DNA of 64,000 nucleotides from Brevundimonas vitisensis (GCF_016656965.1 NZ_CP067977.1:2070501-2134500); one strand, 5' to 3'. Counted from the stretch's first letter, positions 1-8,681 are shown. Made by a program: numbers and translations. The notes: generated from the letters alone by a model not told the origin.

Positions 1-281
1 TCATCGTCCTCGATCGCCGTGCGCGGGACCGCGACGGTTTCCTCGTAGCTTTCGTTGACGATGGTGTAGCTGCTGGTCGACAGCCGCTTGACGATGCGGT
101 CGCCGATCCACTTGCGCAGACCGGGCCAAGCGCCCAGCCAGCCATAGGTGTTGGACGACCGGGTCGAGGTGACACGGGTGGCGACCTTCTCCCAAAGCGG
201 CTTCACGCCAGCGAGGCCGCCGTTGAAGTCGTTGCGGAAGCCCGTGTTCAGGGCCGCCAGTGCGGTTGCAGTCACTTGCAT
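1..281 (-). CDS. Mu gpT-like major head protein, N-terminal fragment
   Basis: The gene starts at ATG 281 and runs off the left edge, so only about 93 residues are seen. The start is supported by an AGGAG motif about 8 bases upstream. The visible N-terminus (MQVTATALAALNTGFRNDF, then a GLAGVKPLWEKVA stretch) matches the opening of Mu-type major head subunits, which form the icosahedral shell. It follows the cement-like gene by 11 bases in the same direction, the usual head-gene order. The family call rests on the N-terminus and the position. Confidence 0.85.
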   Translation of the reverse strand, partial: MQVTATALAALNTGFRNDFNGGLAGVKPLWEKVATRVTSTRSSNTYGWLGAWPGLRKWIGDRIVKRLSTSSYTIVNESYEETVAVPRTAIEDD

Positions 282-292
282 GTCTTCAGCTC

Positions 293-736
293 CTAGCGAC
301 CAGGACCGACACGGACCCAAGCGCCCGCGTCTTCGAGGTCATCGACGATCCCGGCTCGCGCGCGGGTGTTGTTGGGGGAGGTCCGGGCCACCGTCTCGTC
401 GTCGACGAGGAAGCAGGCCTTGCCGATGTCGGCGCGGGTCAGCGGGTCGGCACCCAGGTTGTTGAAGAAGAAGCAGCCTGCCCGCGTGGTGACGCGCACG
501 TCGCCGTTGGCGGCACCGCCGGTGACGCCTTCCTCGGCGACGCCAACAACTTGGAGCGTGGCTGCATCGGCGGCCTTGGCTGCATTGTCCGCCCCGACGC
601 CGGTGCGACCAGGCGCAGCCCAGCCAGCGGCCAGGACGACCAGCGCCCCGGCATGGATCACGGCCCCGGCCAGAACGGGGTGGGAATGTTGGCGCGCGCC
701 GCGCTCCTGGACCTTGCGGCCTTGTGTCAGTGCCAT
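293..736 (-). CDS. Capsid cement / head decoration-like protein
   Basis: 147 residues between protease I and the major head protein. The C-terminal half has the pattern of small phage head-stabilising proteins: a segment reading VRVTTRAGCFFFNN, then ADIGKACFLVDDETVART and a short ending about replacing values (AGIVDDLEDAGAWVRVG). The N-terminal 40 residues are rich in alanine and histidine and could contain a hydrophobic segment. Cement proteins bind the outside of the capsid after expansion. It lies 3 bases after the I gene, so the two are probably translated together. Family placement comes from pattern and position only. Confidence 0.7.
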   Translation of the reverse strand: MALTQGRKVQERGARQHSHPVLAGAVIHAGALVVLAAGWAAPGRTGVGADNAAKAADAATLQVVGVAEEGVTGGAANGDVRVTTRAGCFFFNNLGADPLTRADIGKACFLVDDETVARTSPNNTRARAGIVDDLEDAGAWVRVGPGR

Positions 737-739
737 GGC

Positions 740-1786
740 TTAGGACGCCTTCTGCTGAGTGGATTTGAAGGTGGCTTCGTCCTGGCCGAGCGCGCGGCAG
801 ACAGCCCGCTCCTCATCGGTCAGGTTTGAGCCGGCCTTGGTCTCGATCGCCTTGTTCGCGGCTCGGCTCTCGGCCGCACCGACGATCACGGGCAGTTTGG
901 GCACCAGCTGGTTGAACCGCTCCAGCCCGCCTTCCACCCGGCACATGGCGCGATAGTCGTCGGCCGAGTCCGGCGTGATCTTGCCCGCGTCCTGGGCCGC
1001 GCTGATCGCGGTCTCGATCGCCTTCTCGTGTTCGGCCGCGTCACGCGCCTTGAGCGCGGCCTCTGCCGTTTCGGCGCGGTTGATGGCGGCGGTCAGGTCG
1101 GCGCGCGGCGCATAGCTGGTCAGGTCCACGCTGCCGGGTCGATTGGCAGCCTTCGCCTCGGTCACGGCGGTGACGATCTCCGCCTCCGTCGCGGTGGCCG
1201 CCAATCCGAGGACGGCGGCCAGTTGGGTTGCGATGCTCAAGGTTTTCTCCGGGGGCTCGCGGTGAGGCTGATCCGTGCCCACGCCGTCGGATTGACGGTT
1301 CAAGGCCGTGAGCAGCAGGTTCGGGGTGTTGGTCAGGGCGACGCTCAGCAGACGGCGGATCACGCCGGTCAGCTTGTCGAAGGCGAAGACGGGAGAGACG
1401 AACCGATATTCGGGCGGCTTGCCCTGGACGGCGGCGCGGCCACGGACGGTCCAGTTCACACGGCCCCAGATCGAGCCGCCTTCGCGGACCATCAGCTCCT
1501 CGATCCAACCGGCAGCCGGGGCATCCAGGCCCAGCGGCGCGCGCACCTCGGTCGAGTGCTCCCAATCCAGCGGCATGGGATGGCTAGCCACCGGGGTGTC
1601 GGCCACCACCTGCTCGGGCGAGGGATTGATCCAGGCGCGGCCATCGCGGCCGATGACGTCGAACCCGGCCGGGATCAGCTCGATCCAGTCGGGGGCGTCG
1701 CCTTCGTCGTTCAGGGCGATCTGCTGGACGCCGGTCGCCAAGGTGGCCGGTTCGATGTCAGAAGGGGTGGACGAACGCTTGTTCAT
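740..1786 (-). CDS. Mu I-like head maturation protease/scaffold
   Basis: 348 residues. The N-terminal half carries the Mu I protease pattern, including PMPLDWEHSTE near residues 75-85, then APAAGWIEELMVREGG and GKPPEYRFVSPVFAFD. The C-terminal half is alanine- and charge-rich and probably helical, as expected of the scaffold portion made from the same gene in Mu. It should process head proteins during prohead maturation. It opens the I-cement-head cluster. A 22-base palindrome lies 34 bases upstream of the start, where Mu has its I promoter. The upstream region shows only a weak ribosome site (ATGGGG). Confidence 0.88.
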   Translation of the reverse strand: MNKRSSTPSDIEPATLATGVQQIALNDEGDAPDWIELIPAGFDVIGRDGRAWINPSPEQVVADTPVASHPMPLDWEHSTEVRAPLGLDAPAAGWIEELMVREGGSIWGRVNWTVRGRAAVQGKPPEYRFVSPVFAFDKLTGVIRRLLSVALTNTPNLLLTALNRQSDGVGTDQPHREPPEKTLSIATQLAAVLGLAATATEAEIVTAVTEAKAANRPGSVDLTSYAPRADLTAAINRAETAEAALKARDAAEHEKAIETAISAAQDAGKITPDSADDYRAMCRVEGGLERFNQLVPKLPVIVGAAESRAANKAIETKAGSNLTDEERAVCRALGQDEATFKSTQQKAS

Positions 1787-1819
1787 GGCCCCATGATCGG
1801 GGCGTCGGCAGGCTCATCC

Positions 1820-1841
1820 GACCCCGAAAGGTTTCGGGGTC
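1820..1841. promoter_or_regulatory. Palindrome upstream of the I gene (activator site or terminator)
   Basis: Ten-base perfect arms GACCCCGAAA and TTTCGGGGTC around a two-base centre. It lies between the divergent I gene (starts 1786) and the plus-strand cargo gene (starts 1862). The 8-base core arms CCCCGAAA / TTTCGGGG recur exactly at 10609-10626 upstream of the lysis genes. No T-run follows on either strand, which weakens a simple terminator reading. The two positions equal those of the late promoters PI and Plys in Mu, so binding by the Mor-family activator is a reasonable alternative. Confidence 0.5.
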
Positions 1842-1861
1842 AGAGAGACACAGGGGTCCAG

Positions 1862-2506
1862 ATGATGACTGTTGCCCCGTCCGATCCCACGGGGATCATC
1901 CAAGTCGCCGCCGGGGTTAAGCAGATCGTCGATGCCTTCGCACCGCTCATTACGGTGGTCGGTGCGCTGGGTGGCGTCTGGCTGGGCAGCTGGATGCAGA
2001 CCAAGCACGCTGCCCATACCTACCAACAGCAGCGAATCGATCGGCTGGATGACGAGCGGCGTGTTGCACTCACTAGCGCAACCAAGGCGGCCGAGCTGAA
2101 GGCTTTTTCGGCCTATCGAGTAGCGACCCTTCTCGAAGCCTATGCGAAGGACTGCGCGCGGAAAAGCAACGTGCGTTCCTCACACATAGACAGCTTCACT
2201 TTTCCAGACGAGATCGATTGGGTGCCCTTGGGACCTCTTCTAGCAGCGAGGGTTCGCGACTTTGAGACTTCGGTCGAACTCGTCTGGAATTCGACTGGCC
2301 ACCGGATCGAAGCCACCGACCGATCTGACGATACTCGCATGCAAAAGATGAAGCGCATCTATGAGGAAGCCATCGCCAAGTTGGGCCTTGAGGCATGGGA
2401 ACTGGCTGTCGATCTGCGCCAAGACGCGGGCTTGCCAGAGCTTCAGATTCCGCCCCTCGGATGGAACTTCATCGACACGCTTAGGTCACGGATACCAGCG
2501 GACTGA
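1862..2506 (+). CDS. Membrane-anchored cargo protein of unknown function (moron-like)
   Basis: I do not recognise this family. The gene runs opposite to all surrounding late genes and sits between the I protease and the thermonuclease. The ORF is open further upstream, but the paired ATGs at 1862/1865 are the first that clear the I gene, giving 214 residues. There is one likely membrane segment near residues 25-46 (PLITVVGALGGVWLGSWM), then a long charged helical region (about 50-90) and a C-terminal domain containing FPDEIDWVPLGPLLAARV. Single-membrane proteins with a cytoplasmic helical body are common products of lysogenically expressed prophage cargo, for example in superinfection exclusion. 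That role is inference. The 3' part looks less GC-rich than neighbouring head genes. Confidence 0.6.
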   Translation: MMTVAPSDPTGIIQVAAGVKQIVDAFAPLITVVGALGGVWLGSWMQTKHAAHTYQQQRIDRLDDERRVALTSATKAAELKAFSAYRVATLLEAYAKDCARKSNVRSSHIDSFTFPDEIDWVPLGPLLAARVRDFETSVELVWNSTGHRIEATDRSDDTRMQKMKRIYEEAIAKLGLEAWELAVDLRQDAGLPELQIPPLGWNFIDTLRSRIPAD

Positions 2507-2547
2507 AGGTGCGGCCATAAAGCGGGTTAGTTGGTGTGGCTGGCATC

Positions 2548-2961
2548 TCAGCGTCGATCGCGCCGCCACTCATGCGGCAGCTGGAACCGCAGCGACCAGA
2601 TACCCCGCCGCGCGGCCCGCGCCTCGGTCTCGTCCCCGACATAGATCTCGGAATAGCGCCTGAAGGCGACGGCCTGCCCGGCCTGGACCATGTCGCGGGC
2701 CAGGTCGTGGCGACCGATCCGGCAGACCGCCACCACCCGTCGATAACGATCGCGGCTCTCGCCCTCGCACCGGACAGGCCGCCCGGCGATCCGGCGCACC
2801 AGCCATTCGCGGGCGTTGACCCCGCAGCGGACGGAGCCGCACATCTGCGCCAGCTCGGGCGCGTCGATGCCGAACAGGCGCACCCGTTCCTCGCCGATCC
2901 GCAGGGTGTCGCCGTCGATGACGTGGGCCGGTCCGGAAACGACGATGGCGGGATCGAACAT
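2548..2961 (-). CDS. Thermonuclease (SNase-like) family protein
   Basis: 137 residues, the size of a lone staphylococcal-nuclease domain. The hallmark VIDGDTLRIGEERVRLFGID-APE occupies about residues 14-37 and supplies the calcium-binding aspartate, one catalytic arginine and the glutamate. A second basic cluster (GESRDRYRRVVAVCRI) follows, where the family carries its second arginine. No signal peptide is evident, so it probably acts inside the cell or in the particle on DNA or RNA. It sits among head genes between F and I and could degrade host nucleic acid or process DNA. The 238 bases to the F stop upstream (2962-3199) hold no convincing gene. Confidence 0.85.
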   Translation of the reverse strand: MFDPAIVVSGPAHVIDGDTLRIGEERVRLFGIDAPELAQMCGSVRCGVNAREWLVRRIAGRPVRCEGESRDRYRRVVAVCRIGRHDLARDMVQAGQAVAFRRYSEIYVGDETEARAARRGIWSLRFQLPHEWRRDRR

Positions 2962-3199
2962 GCTGCACCTCGCGGTCGGGGCCGGACCCCCGCCTAAGCC
3001 CGTTTAAGGCCGCCTGAGACCGCTTCTAGCCCATTTCCGCTCCAACGGCCCACCCCGACCCCGCCAGCGGCGTCCTGACGCGATTTTCGCGGGCTGGCGT
3101 TTTGCGCCCTTCGCGCCTAGTTTGGGTGGGCGACGGGCGAGCCATTGTTCAGCCGGGCTTGCTACCGCGAGGGCGTAACGTCCCTCCGCCCGCCGCACC

Positions 3200-4420
3200 T
3201 CAGTCCTTCCCACGTCGCCGCAGGCGCTCCTCCCGATCGCTGTCGATCGCGAACAGGGACAGGACCACGACTTCACCCTGGCGGGTGACGTTGACGGTCA
3301 GGGTCCACAGCCCGTCGTCCATCCGCATCACATAGGTTCCGCGCCGATCCCGCCGCTCGACCAGCTCGCCGCCGTCCAGGATGGCCTGCACGCGGGCGAA
3401 GTCGGCCGGGCGTGTGGGCCGTGCCCCGCGCCGGTGCCCGTCCACGATCTTGGCCACATAGTCGCTGCCCACCATGGCGACCGGGTGCGATGCGTCCAGG
3501 GCCGCGCGGGTGGCCTCGGTCATCACGGCCACCGGGGCCAGGGACCGGCGCGCCTTTGCATTGGGCGCGCGCGCCGCCGGTTGCGCGGCCAGGGCCTCGG
3601 GCATGGACCCGGCCCAGAAGTCGGACATCAGGGCGCGTGCCGCCGGTTCGCCCGCCGAGGCCAAGTGCTCGGTGAGATTGGTCATCAGGGTGCGCGATCG
3701 GTTCAGGCCGGGGTTGGTGTGCCAGCCCGGATCGATGCCGACCGGAACCTGCACCCGCTCGAAGCTGCCGTCGTCGCGCACCCGGCGATAGGTCTTCGTC
3801 TGGACCTCGAACGGAGCGGTGACGCCCCGGCGCTCGGCCTCGGCCCTGGTGATCTGCCGGAGATGGCATTTGCAGCCCCATCCATTGGGCGGAAACCATG
3901 CGTCCCAGACCGGGTCGTCCACCGGGCGAACGACACCCTCCATCGCCGCATGCTCGGGCCGGTGGTTCACCGAAGGTCCGAGGCCATAGAGCCAGAACGG
4001 CAGCACAGCCTTGGTCCTCTGGCTTCTCTCCCACTGCCCGGCCGCGCGGGCGCTGCGCAGGTTCGCGTCATAGATAGTGCGCAGGCGACGCGGCGATCCC
4101 AGCTCCCGATCCCTGACCTCGCCCGTCGCCGGGTCGGCCATCGCCACCTGACCCCACCAGCCCAGGCGTTGCAGCTCGGGCTTCAGCTCGCGCGACCAGG
4201 TCTCATAGGGCACGCCCTGGTCGATCGCCCACTGAAGGCTCTCGCGGATGGTGCCCAGCACATCGGCCTGGACCGCCTTGGCCACGGTGAAGGCATGGGC
4301 ATGCTCCTGCCCCCAGACCTCTGACCATCGGAACGCCGGACGATCGCCCTTCTCGCGCAGATAGGCACTGACCTCGGGCGAGGGCTCGCTGCCGAAGGTA
4401 AAGCCAGGGCGATCAGCCAT
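3200..4420 (-). CDS. Mu F-like minor head protein with C-terminal RNase-toxin-like domain
   Basis: 406 residues. The first 270 match the Mu F / SPP1 gp7 family of minor head proteins, which are packaged in few copies near the portal. The marker WFPPNGWGCKCHLRQITRAE near residues 175-195 is the family's PP-GWGC-C motif. After an alanine-rich linker, residues about 300-406 form a separate compact domain (SDYVAKIVDGHRRGARPT through VVVLSLFAID). It resembles the phage barnase/EndoU/colicin-RelE-like nuclease modules known at this position in some F proteins. Its start overlaps the preceding small gene by 8 bases. Confidence 0.85.
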   Translation of the reverse strand: MADRPGFTFGSEPSPEVSAYLREKGDRPAFRWSEVWGQEHAHAFTVAKAVQADVLGTIRESLQWAIDQGVPYETWSRELKPELQRLGWWGQVAMADPATGEVRDRELGSPRRLRTIYDANLRSARAAGQWERSQRTKAVLPFWLYGLGPSVNHRPEHAAMEGVVRPVDDPVWDAWFPPNGWGCKCHLRQITRAEAERRGVTAPFEVQTKTYRRVRDDGSFERVQVPVGIDPGWHTNPGLNRSRTLMTNLTEHLASAGEPAARALMSDFWAGSMPEALAAQPAARAPNAKARRSLAPVAVMTEATRAALDASHPVAMVGSDYVAKIVDGHRRGARPTRPADFARVQAILDGGELVERRDRRGTYVMRMDDGLWTLTVNVTRQGEVVVLSLFAIDSDREERLRRRGKD

Positions 4421-4706
4421 CGCCGAGGAACTTCAGATCGGTCGGGGTCCGGACCGCAAGGCAGCGTAGGGTCGGCATGACCGCCAAAGCAAAAGGCCGC
4501 TGGCATGACGGGCAATCGCATACGATCGCGTCGCCGATCGGCTTCCCCTGTGACGAGATGCTGACCCACTCAACCTGCTGGTCACAGAGGGCGTCGCTAA
4601 GTTGGCCGATAGTGATTGCTGCCTCCCCAACCGATTCGCGACACCAGGGGCAGACGGGATGGTCGCCAGGTAACGCCCACGTTGATCGTGGAAGACCATC
4701 GGTCAT
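4413..4706 (-). CDS. Small protein with two Cys pairs, probable zinc ribbon
   Basis: 97 residues starting one base beyond the portal stop codon; a longer upstream reading would run over the portal gene and is not needed. It has CPWC near residue 19-22 and CDCPSC near 63-68, two CxxC knuckles separated by about 43 residues, which suggests a structural zinc site. Its stop overlaps the F start by 8 bases, so the three genes are coupled. I know no named family for it. Its placement between portal and F suggests a small head-assembly or regulatory role. Confidence 0.65.
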   Translation of the reverse strand: MTDGLPRSTWALPGDHPVCPWCRESVGEAAITIGQLSDALCDQQVEWVSISSQGKPIGDAIVCDCPSCQRPFALAVMPTLRCLAVRTPTDLKFLGDG

Positions 4707-4707
4707 G

Positions 4708-6339
4708 TCAGGCCTCCGGATCGTCTTTGGCGTCACCCTGGGCGCGGGCCTTGAACAGGGCGGCACCCAGGCTCTTGGCCAGGGCCGTCGGGTCCATGCC
4801 TTCGACGGCCCCGACCAGGCCCGCTTCGAATTCCGCATAGCTGTTGGCGGTCCTGGCCAGCTGTTCAAACGGCTCAACCATGGGGTCCAGGTCTTCGGTC
4901 CACCCTTCCAAGAGATCGTCGCGCAGATCGTCCATCCGATCGCGCGGCTCGGCCTCGGCCTGGGCACGGTTCAGCGCCCGCTCGGCGGGGGCCTTGGGCG
5001 CATCGGGCTCGGCCGTCACCGGCGACGGCGTCTTGGCCTGCGGTCCCAGCAGTTCGTCATCGTCCTCGGGCGCATCCAAGCCGAACTTCTCGCGCATCTG
5101 GCTGGCCTTGACCTTCAGGCCCCGATCGATCAGCGGGGCCAGGGCTTCCGACAGCGCCTTCAGGTCTTCGGTTTCCGGCGTCTCCAGCGACAGGCCGGGC
5201 ACCTTGGCGTCTGGGCCATAGTTGAACCGGACGAACGGCTCGATGACGTCGCGCCGGATGGTTCGGGCCAGCTGTTTGGCATCGCTCTCGCAGATGTCGC
5301 CGCGCACCCCGTCCAGCACCTTGGCCTGGGCATAGCCGCCGCCGGACTGCATGGTCGAGGTGCCGTCCTGACCGACGATCGCCTTGGACACCTGCTTGTC
5401 CAGGAACTCGGCGAACCGCTGATAGAGGTCCGCGCCCGAGCCGGTGCCGCCCTCGGCCTTAATGAACTCGATCTCCATCGCCTTGGGGATCACGGCGGCG
5501 CAGTCGGTGCCGATCATCGACACCGCATTGAACAGGATGTCGACGTCCTTGGGCGTGGCGCTGGCGTCGTATTTGCCCAGGCGCAGCGGCTGGCCATAGC
5601 TTTCGGCGAAGGTCGCCCAATCCTTGACCCCATAGAACTTGAACAGGAAGGCCCAGGCGGCCAGGCGCGCCAGGCCGCCCCGCACCGGCAGGCCCATCTT
5701 CAGATTGGGCCGGTGGATCGCAAACTTGTAGGGGCGCAGCTCGACGCCCTCGGCCATGTCGGCCGGGTCGAGCATCCGCAGCTGGTGACCGGTCTGGCGG
5801 TCCCACTGAAACCACCGCGGATCGCGCCAGGCGTATTGGTTCGGCACCCACCGCCTGCCGGTATCCCAGCCGATCTCGACCACGCCATAGCCCTTGCCCA
5901 GGGCATCCAGCAGACCGGCACCGAGATCTTCGAACGCCTCGTCCTCGACGATCTCGGTCCGCACGGCCTCGGCGATCTCGATGTCCCTGGCGTCGTCCGA
6001 CGCGGGCCGGACGTTGCGGTCCAGGCCCAGCACCGCCAGCTTCCGCTTCCCCAGCTCGGAGGCATAATGCCAGTCGCGTTCCTCCATCTCCTCGGCCAGG
6101 GTCAGGTAATCGTGGGCGTCGCCCTCGGCCGCGCGCTGAAGCAGGGATGCCAGCCGCTGCGGCGTCAGACCGGCCGCCACGGTGGTGTTGTTCCAGGCTT
6201 GGCGCACGCCCGTCGTTGTCGGCCGAGCGACTACCTCGGCGATCTCGGACTTGGTCGCCGCCGCCGCCACGATCATCGGCCGGCCATAGAGATCAATCAG
6301 GCCCGACTTGGTCAGGCCCGGCTGAAGAAGATCGGTCAT
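4708..6339 (-). CDS. Portal protein, DUF935 (Mu gp29-like)
   Basis: 543 residues, normal for Mu-type portals. The N-terminus opens with MTDLLQPGLTKSGLIDLYGR, and the middle holds the DUF935 core (EIGWDTGRRWVPNQYAWRD, then FKFYGVKDWATFAESYGQP and GGYAQAKVLDGVRGDI). The portal forms the dodecameric ring through which DNA enters and leaves the head. The C-terminal 100 residues are acidic and low-complexity. It starts on the last base of the terminase stop codon (6339 shared), so it is translated directly after terminase. Confidence 0.93.
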   Translation of the reverse strand: MTDLLQPGLTKSGLIDLYGRPMIVAAAATKSEIAEVVARPTTTGVRQAWNNTTVAAGLTPQRLASLLQRAAEGDAHDYLTLAEEMEERDWHYASELGKRKLAVLGLDRNVRPASDDARDIEIAEAVRTEIVEDEAFEDLGAGLLDALGKGYGVVEIGWDTGRRWVPNQYAWRDPRWFQWDRQTGHQLRMLDPADMAEGVELRPYKFAIHRPNLKMGLPVRGGLARLAAWAFLFKFYGVKDWATFAESYGQPLRLGKYDASATPKDVDILFNAVSMIGTDCAAVIPKAMEIEFIKAEGGTGSGADLYQRFAEFLDKQVSKAIVGQDGTSTMQSGGGYAQAKVLDGVRGDICESDAKQLARTIRRDVIEPFVRFNYGPDAKVPGLSLETPETEDLKALSEALAPLIDRGLKVKASQMREKFGLDAPEDDDELLGPQAKTPSPVTAEPDAPKAPAERALNRAQAEAEPRDRMDDLRDDLLEGWTEDLDPMVEPFEQLARTANSYAEFEAGLVGAVEGMDPTALAKSLGAALFKARAQGDAKDDPEA

Positions 6340-7817
6340 CAGTGCATTCCTCGGCGTCCGCCGTATCGCGACCGGCTGGCCTGATCAGACTGGCGGTCGC
6401 CCGGCCGGGGTCCGCCTCGGCCGACGCCGCGATAGTCGTAGGGTTGGTAAGGGTTGCTGGCGGCGCGGCAAGCGAGCGCCGAGGCCCAGAACTCGTCGGC
6501 GTGGACCTCGCCGTCATCGACGATCCGGATCGCGCCGCCGACGCTGCCCTGTTGCTTGATCGCCCGGAGGTCGGTGCGCAGCGCGGGCACGGGCGGCAGG
6601 CGGATGCGGCACGTCTCCACCCGCTCCTTCAGCGCGATGGCCAGGTCTAGGCGCGACGGTCCGGTCAGCAGCTGGCCCACGATGCGCGTGGTGCCGTAGC
6701 GTAGCTGCAAATCCTCGACGACCTTCTCGCCCATTCCGGTCTGATCGACCCAGGCTGCGACCAGGCGGCGGTCGCGGACTATGGCGTCAAAGGCATCGTC
6801 CTGCGCGCGGAAGGTGGCCCCGCGTTCCAGCCAGCGGTCCCGCATCCACAGGACATCGCCGACTTCCTCGAACCCGTGGATCACGGGCAGATCGCGGCGG
6901 CGCGCGACGTCCCGGCCGACATAGAACAGACCCCCGGCATATAGCTCGGGCTTGCCCGCGTCGGGATGTTCGCAGGCGGCCAGGGCGGCGGGATCGAGCC
7001 AGCTGCCCGAGCCCTGTTTGGGGATGCAGTCCAGTTCTTCGCCCGCGTTGTCGCCATAGGTGTCGCGGACGTCGGCGATCCACTCTTCCTTGGTCATCCC
7101 TCGGTGGCGGTTGGTCAGCTTGACCCGTTCGTAGAGGCCGTCCTCGATCGCTTCGTTGAAGGTGATCGTGAGGTGCGCGCCCTTGCGCTTGCCTGTGCGG
7201 ATGTCGTCGATCAGCAGGTTGAACGGGTTCGAGATGCCGTTGTGGGTCGAGACCACCACCACCTGGCCGCCCCACATCAGTAGCGCGATTGCCGCCTTCA
7301 GAACCTCGGCCAGTTCGCGGTGAAAGGCCGCCTCGTCGATGATCACCAGGCCTTGCTTGCCCCGCAGCGCGCGGGGCACGGACGGCAGCGCCACGATCTT
7401 GAAGCCGGACGCGAACCGAAGGCGGAAGGCCTGAACCTTCTCGCCGTCGCCATCCAGGACTTCCTCATCGACGGCCTCGGCCGCCATGCCGAAGGCGCGC
7501 GCCCACATCGCGCAGACGTCGATGAACTCGCGCGCCATCTCCTGGTCGTAGCCCATATACCAGGCGTTCATGCCGCCCGAGGATCGCTGGGCGGCGGCCT
7601 TCAGCACGGCATAGGCGGCCAGCGCCCAGGTCAGGCCAATGCGTCGGCTCTTCTCGATCGCCAGCAGCGAGACGCCCGTCTTCAGCAGGGCCATGGCCGA
7701 GGCCTGATACTTCAGCAACAGATCGCCGGGCGGCAGGCGGGCAAATGCCGCCTCGGCCTGCTCGCGTTCCCGCGCCTTTTCGGCGACGGCCGCGCGCGAC
7801 TGGTCGCGCAGCTGCAT
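6339..7817 (-). CDS. Terminase large subunit (Mu gp28-like)
   Basis: 492 residues. It has the non-canonical Walker A of Mu-type terminases (EKSRRIGLTWALAAYAVLK, near residues 54-72) and Walker B GLVIIDEAAFH (about 156-166), followed by a coupling motif VVVVSTHNGISNPFN. The C-terminal part (about 290-450) should be the RNase-H-like nuclease, beginning GLFYVGRDVARRRDLPVI. This motor cuts and pumps phage DNA, including adjoining host DNA, into proheads. It follows the DUF3486 gene with a one-base overlap. Confidence 0.93.
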   Translation of the reverse strand: MQLRDQSRAAVAEKAREREQAEAAFARLPPGDLLLKYQASAMALLKTGVSLLAIEKSRRIGLTWALAAYAVLKAAAQRSSGGMNAWYMGYDQEMAREFIDVCAMWARAFGMAAEAVDEEVLDGDGEKVQAFRLRFASGFKIVALPSVPRALRGKQGLVIIDEAAFHRELAEVLKAAIALLMWGGQVVVVSTHNGISNPFNLLIDDIRTGKRKGAHLTITFNEAIEDGLYERVKLTNRHRGMTKEEWIADVRDTYGDNAGEELDCIPKQGSGSWLDPAALAACEHPDAGKPELYAGGLFYVGRDVARRRDLPVIHGFEEVGDVLWMRDRWLERGATFRAQDDAFDAIVRDRRLVAAWVDQTGMGEKVVEDLQLRYGTTRIVGQLLTGPSRLDLAIALKERVETCRIRLPPVPALRTDLRAIKQQGSVGGAIRIVDDGEVHADEFWASALACRAASNPYQPYDYRGVGRGGPRPGDRQSDQASRSRYGGRRGMH

Positions 7818-8374
7818 CAGGCGACGCCGAGGACGGCGCGGCTGATCGCATCGACCGTGTCAGCCGTCAGACCCTTGTCACGGCCGACCGCTTTGACCGC
7901 CTTCACGGCATCCTTGGCCACCTCCACCCGCACCTTCAGCAGGCGGTCGGCATCGATCTTCTGGGCACTGGCCAGGGATTGCAGCGAGCGCGCCAGAAAC
8001 ATCGTTTCTTCAGCGTCGAAGGTCACCGGCCCCGCCTCGCCGGTCTCGTCGGGCGAACCGGTTAGCATCTGCATGACGATGCCGTGCATCAGCTCGATGT
8101 TCAGGCGGCCGACGCGATTGTCCGCATCCTCGCCGAACCGGCCGACCAGGGCCGTCGCGATCTCGCGCGACCGGCGCAGCTGCTCGCCGACTTCGGCCAG
8201 CCCTTTGATGTGGCGGCCCAGCGCCGAACGGGAAACGTCCGCGCCCAGCTCGTGCAGCTTCGCCAGGATCGCGTCGATCGTGACGCCCTCTGCGCGCAGT
8301 TTACCGATCAGCTCGCGCACCTCGGGCGGCAGCTTGTCGATAGACGACGGGGAACGGCGGGTGGCGCGGGCCAT
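7817..8374 (-). CDS. DUF3486 protein (Mu gp27-like, small terminase candidate)
   Basis: 185 residues. The N-terminus (SSIDKLPPEVRELIGKLRAE) and the following helix-turn-helix (ITIDAILAKLHELGADVSRSALGRHIKG in outline) match DUF3486, found directly before the large terminase in Mu-like phages. The rest is helical and rich in arginine. The role as the DNA-recognising small terminase is inferred from position and the helix-turn-helix. It ends one base into the terminase start and follows the gp26-like gene by 4 bases. Confidence 0.85.
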   Translation of the reverse strand: MARATRRSPSSIDKLPPEVRELIGKLRAEGVTIDAILAKLHELGADVSRSALGRHIKGLAEVGEQLRRSREIATALVGRFGEDADNRVGRLNIELMHGIVMQMLTGSPDETGEAGPVTFDAEETMFLARSLQSLASAQKIDADRLLKVRVEVAKDAVKAVKAVGRDKGLTADTVDAISRAVLGVA

Positions 8375-8378
8375 GGGC

Positions 8379-8681
8379 TCAGCTGCCGGGCGTGGGCTGG
8401 GCGACGCCGTCCACGGTGATGTAGCCCTTGGCCACCTTGACCCCGCGCTCGGTGATCGAGGCGACCATGATGGTGTCGCGGAACATATCGATGGTGACGC
8501 AGCCGGTGGTTTCCAGATGCTTCAGGTGCGCGCGAACGCTGGCCCGTTCCAGGCCGACGCGGTGGCCGAGCTGGGCCAGTCCCGCTTCCAGCACTCGCTC
8601 ATTGCCGTGACCGTTGTCCTGCAACAGCAGGTCCAGGATCACCAGACGCCGGTCGGCGTCCACCAGGTCTTTGAAGCTCAT
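8379..8681 (-). CDS. Mu gp26-like winged-helix protein (VpaChn25_0724 family)
   Basis: 100 residues. It begins MSFKDLVDADRRLVILDLLL and contains a winged-helix pattern: a helical start, a recognition region LGHRVGLERASVRAHLKHLE, and a strand pair TGCVTIDMFRDTIMVASITERG. Proteins like this lie at the same position in many Mu-like phages. The biochemical role is not known to me. It overlaps the DUF2730 stop by 4 bases (ATGA). Confidence 0.78.
   Translation of the reverse strand: MSFKDLVDADRRLVILDLLLQDNGHGNERVLEAGLAQLGHRVGLERASVRAHLKHLETTGCVTIDMFRDTIMVASITERGVKVAKGYITVDGVAQPTPGS

Noticed and set aside
3004..3276. 90-codon minus-strand frame between the thermonuclease and F genes
   Set aside because: It overlaps the end of F in another frame and has a low-complexity Arg/Gly composition; no ribosome site.
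4477..6384. Long plus-strand open frame opposite the portal gene
   Set aside because: It mirrors the portal gene, has a composition typical of antisense frames in GC-rich DNA (Gly, Arg, Gln-rich), and no ribosome site or family resemblance.
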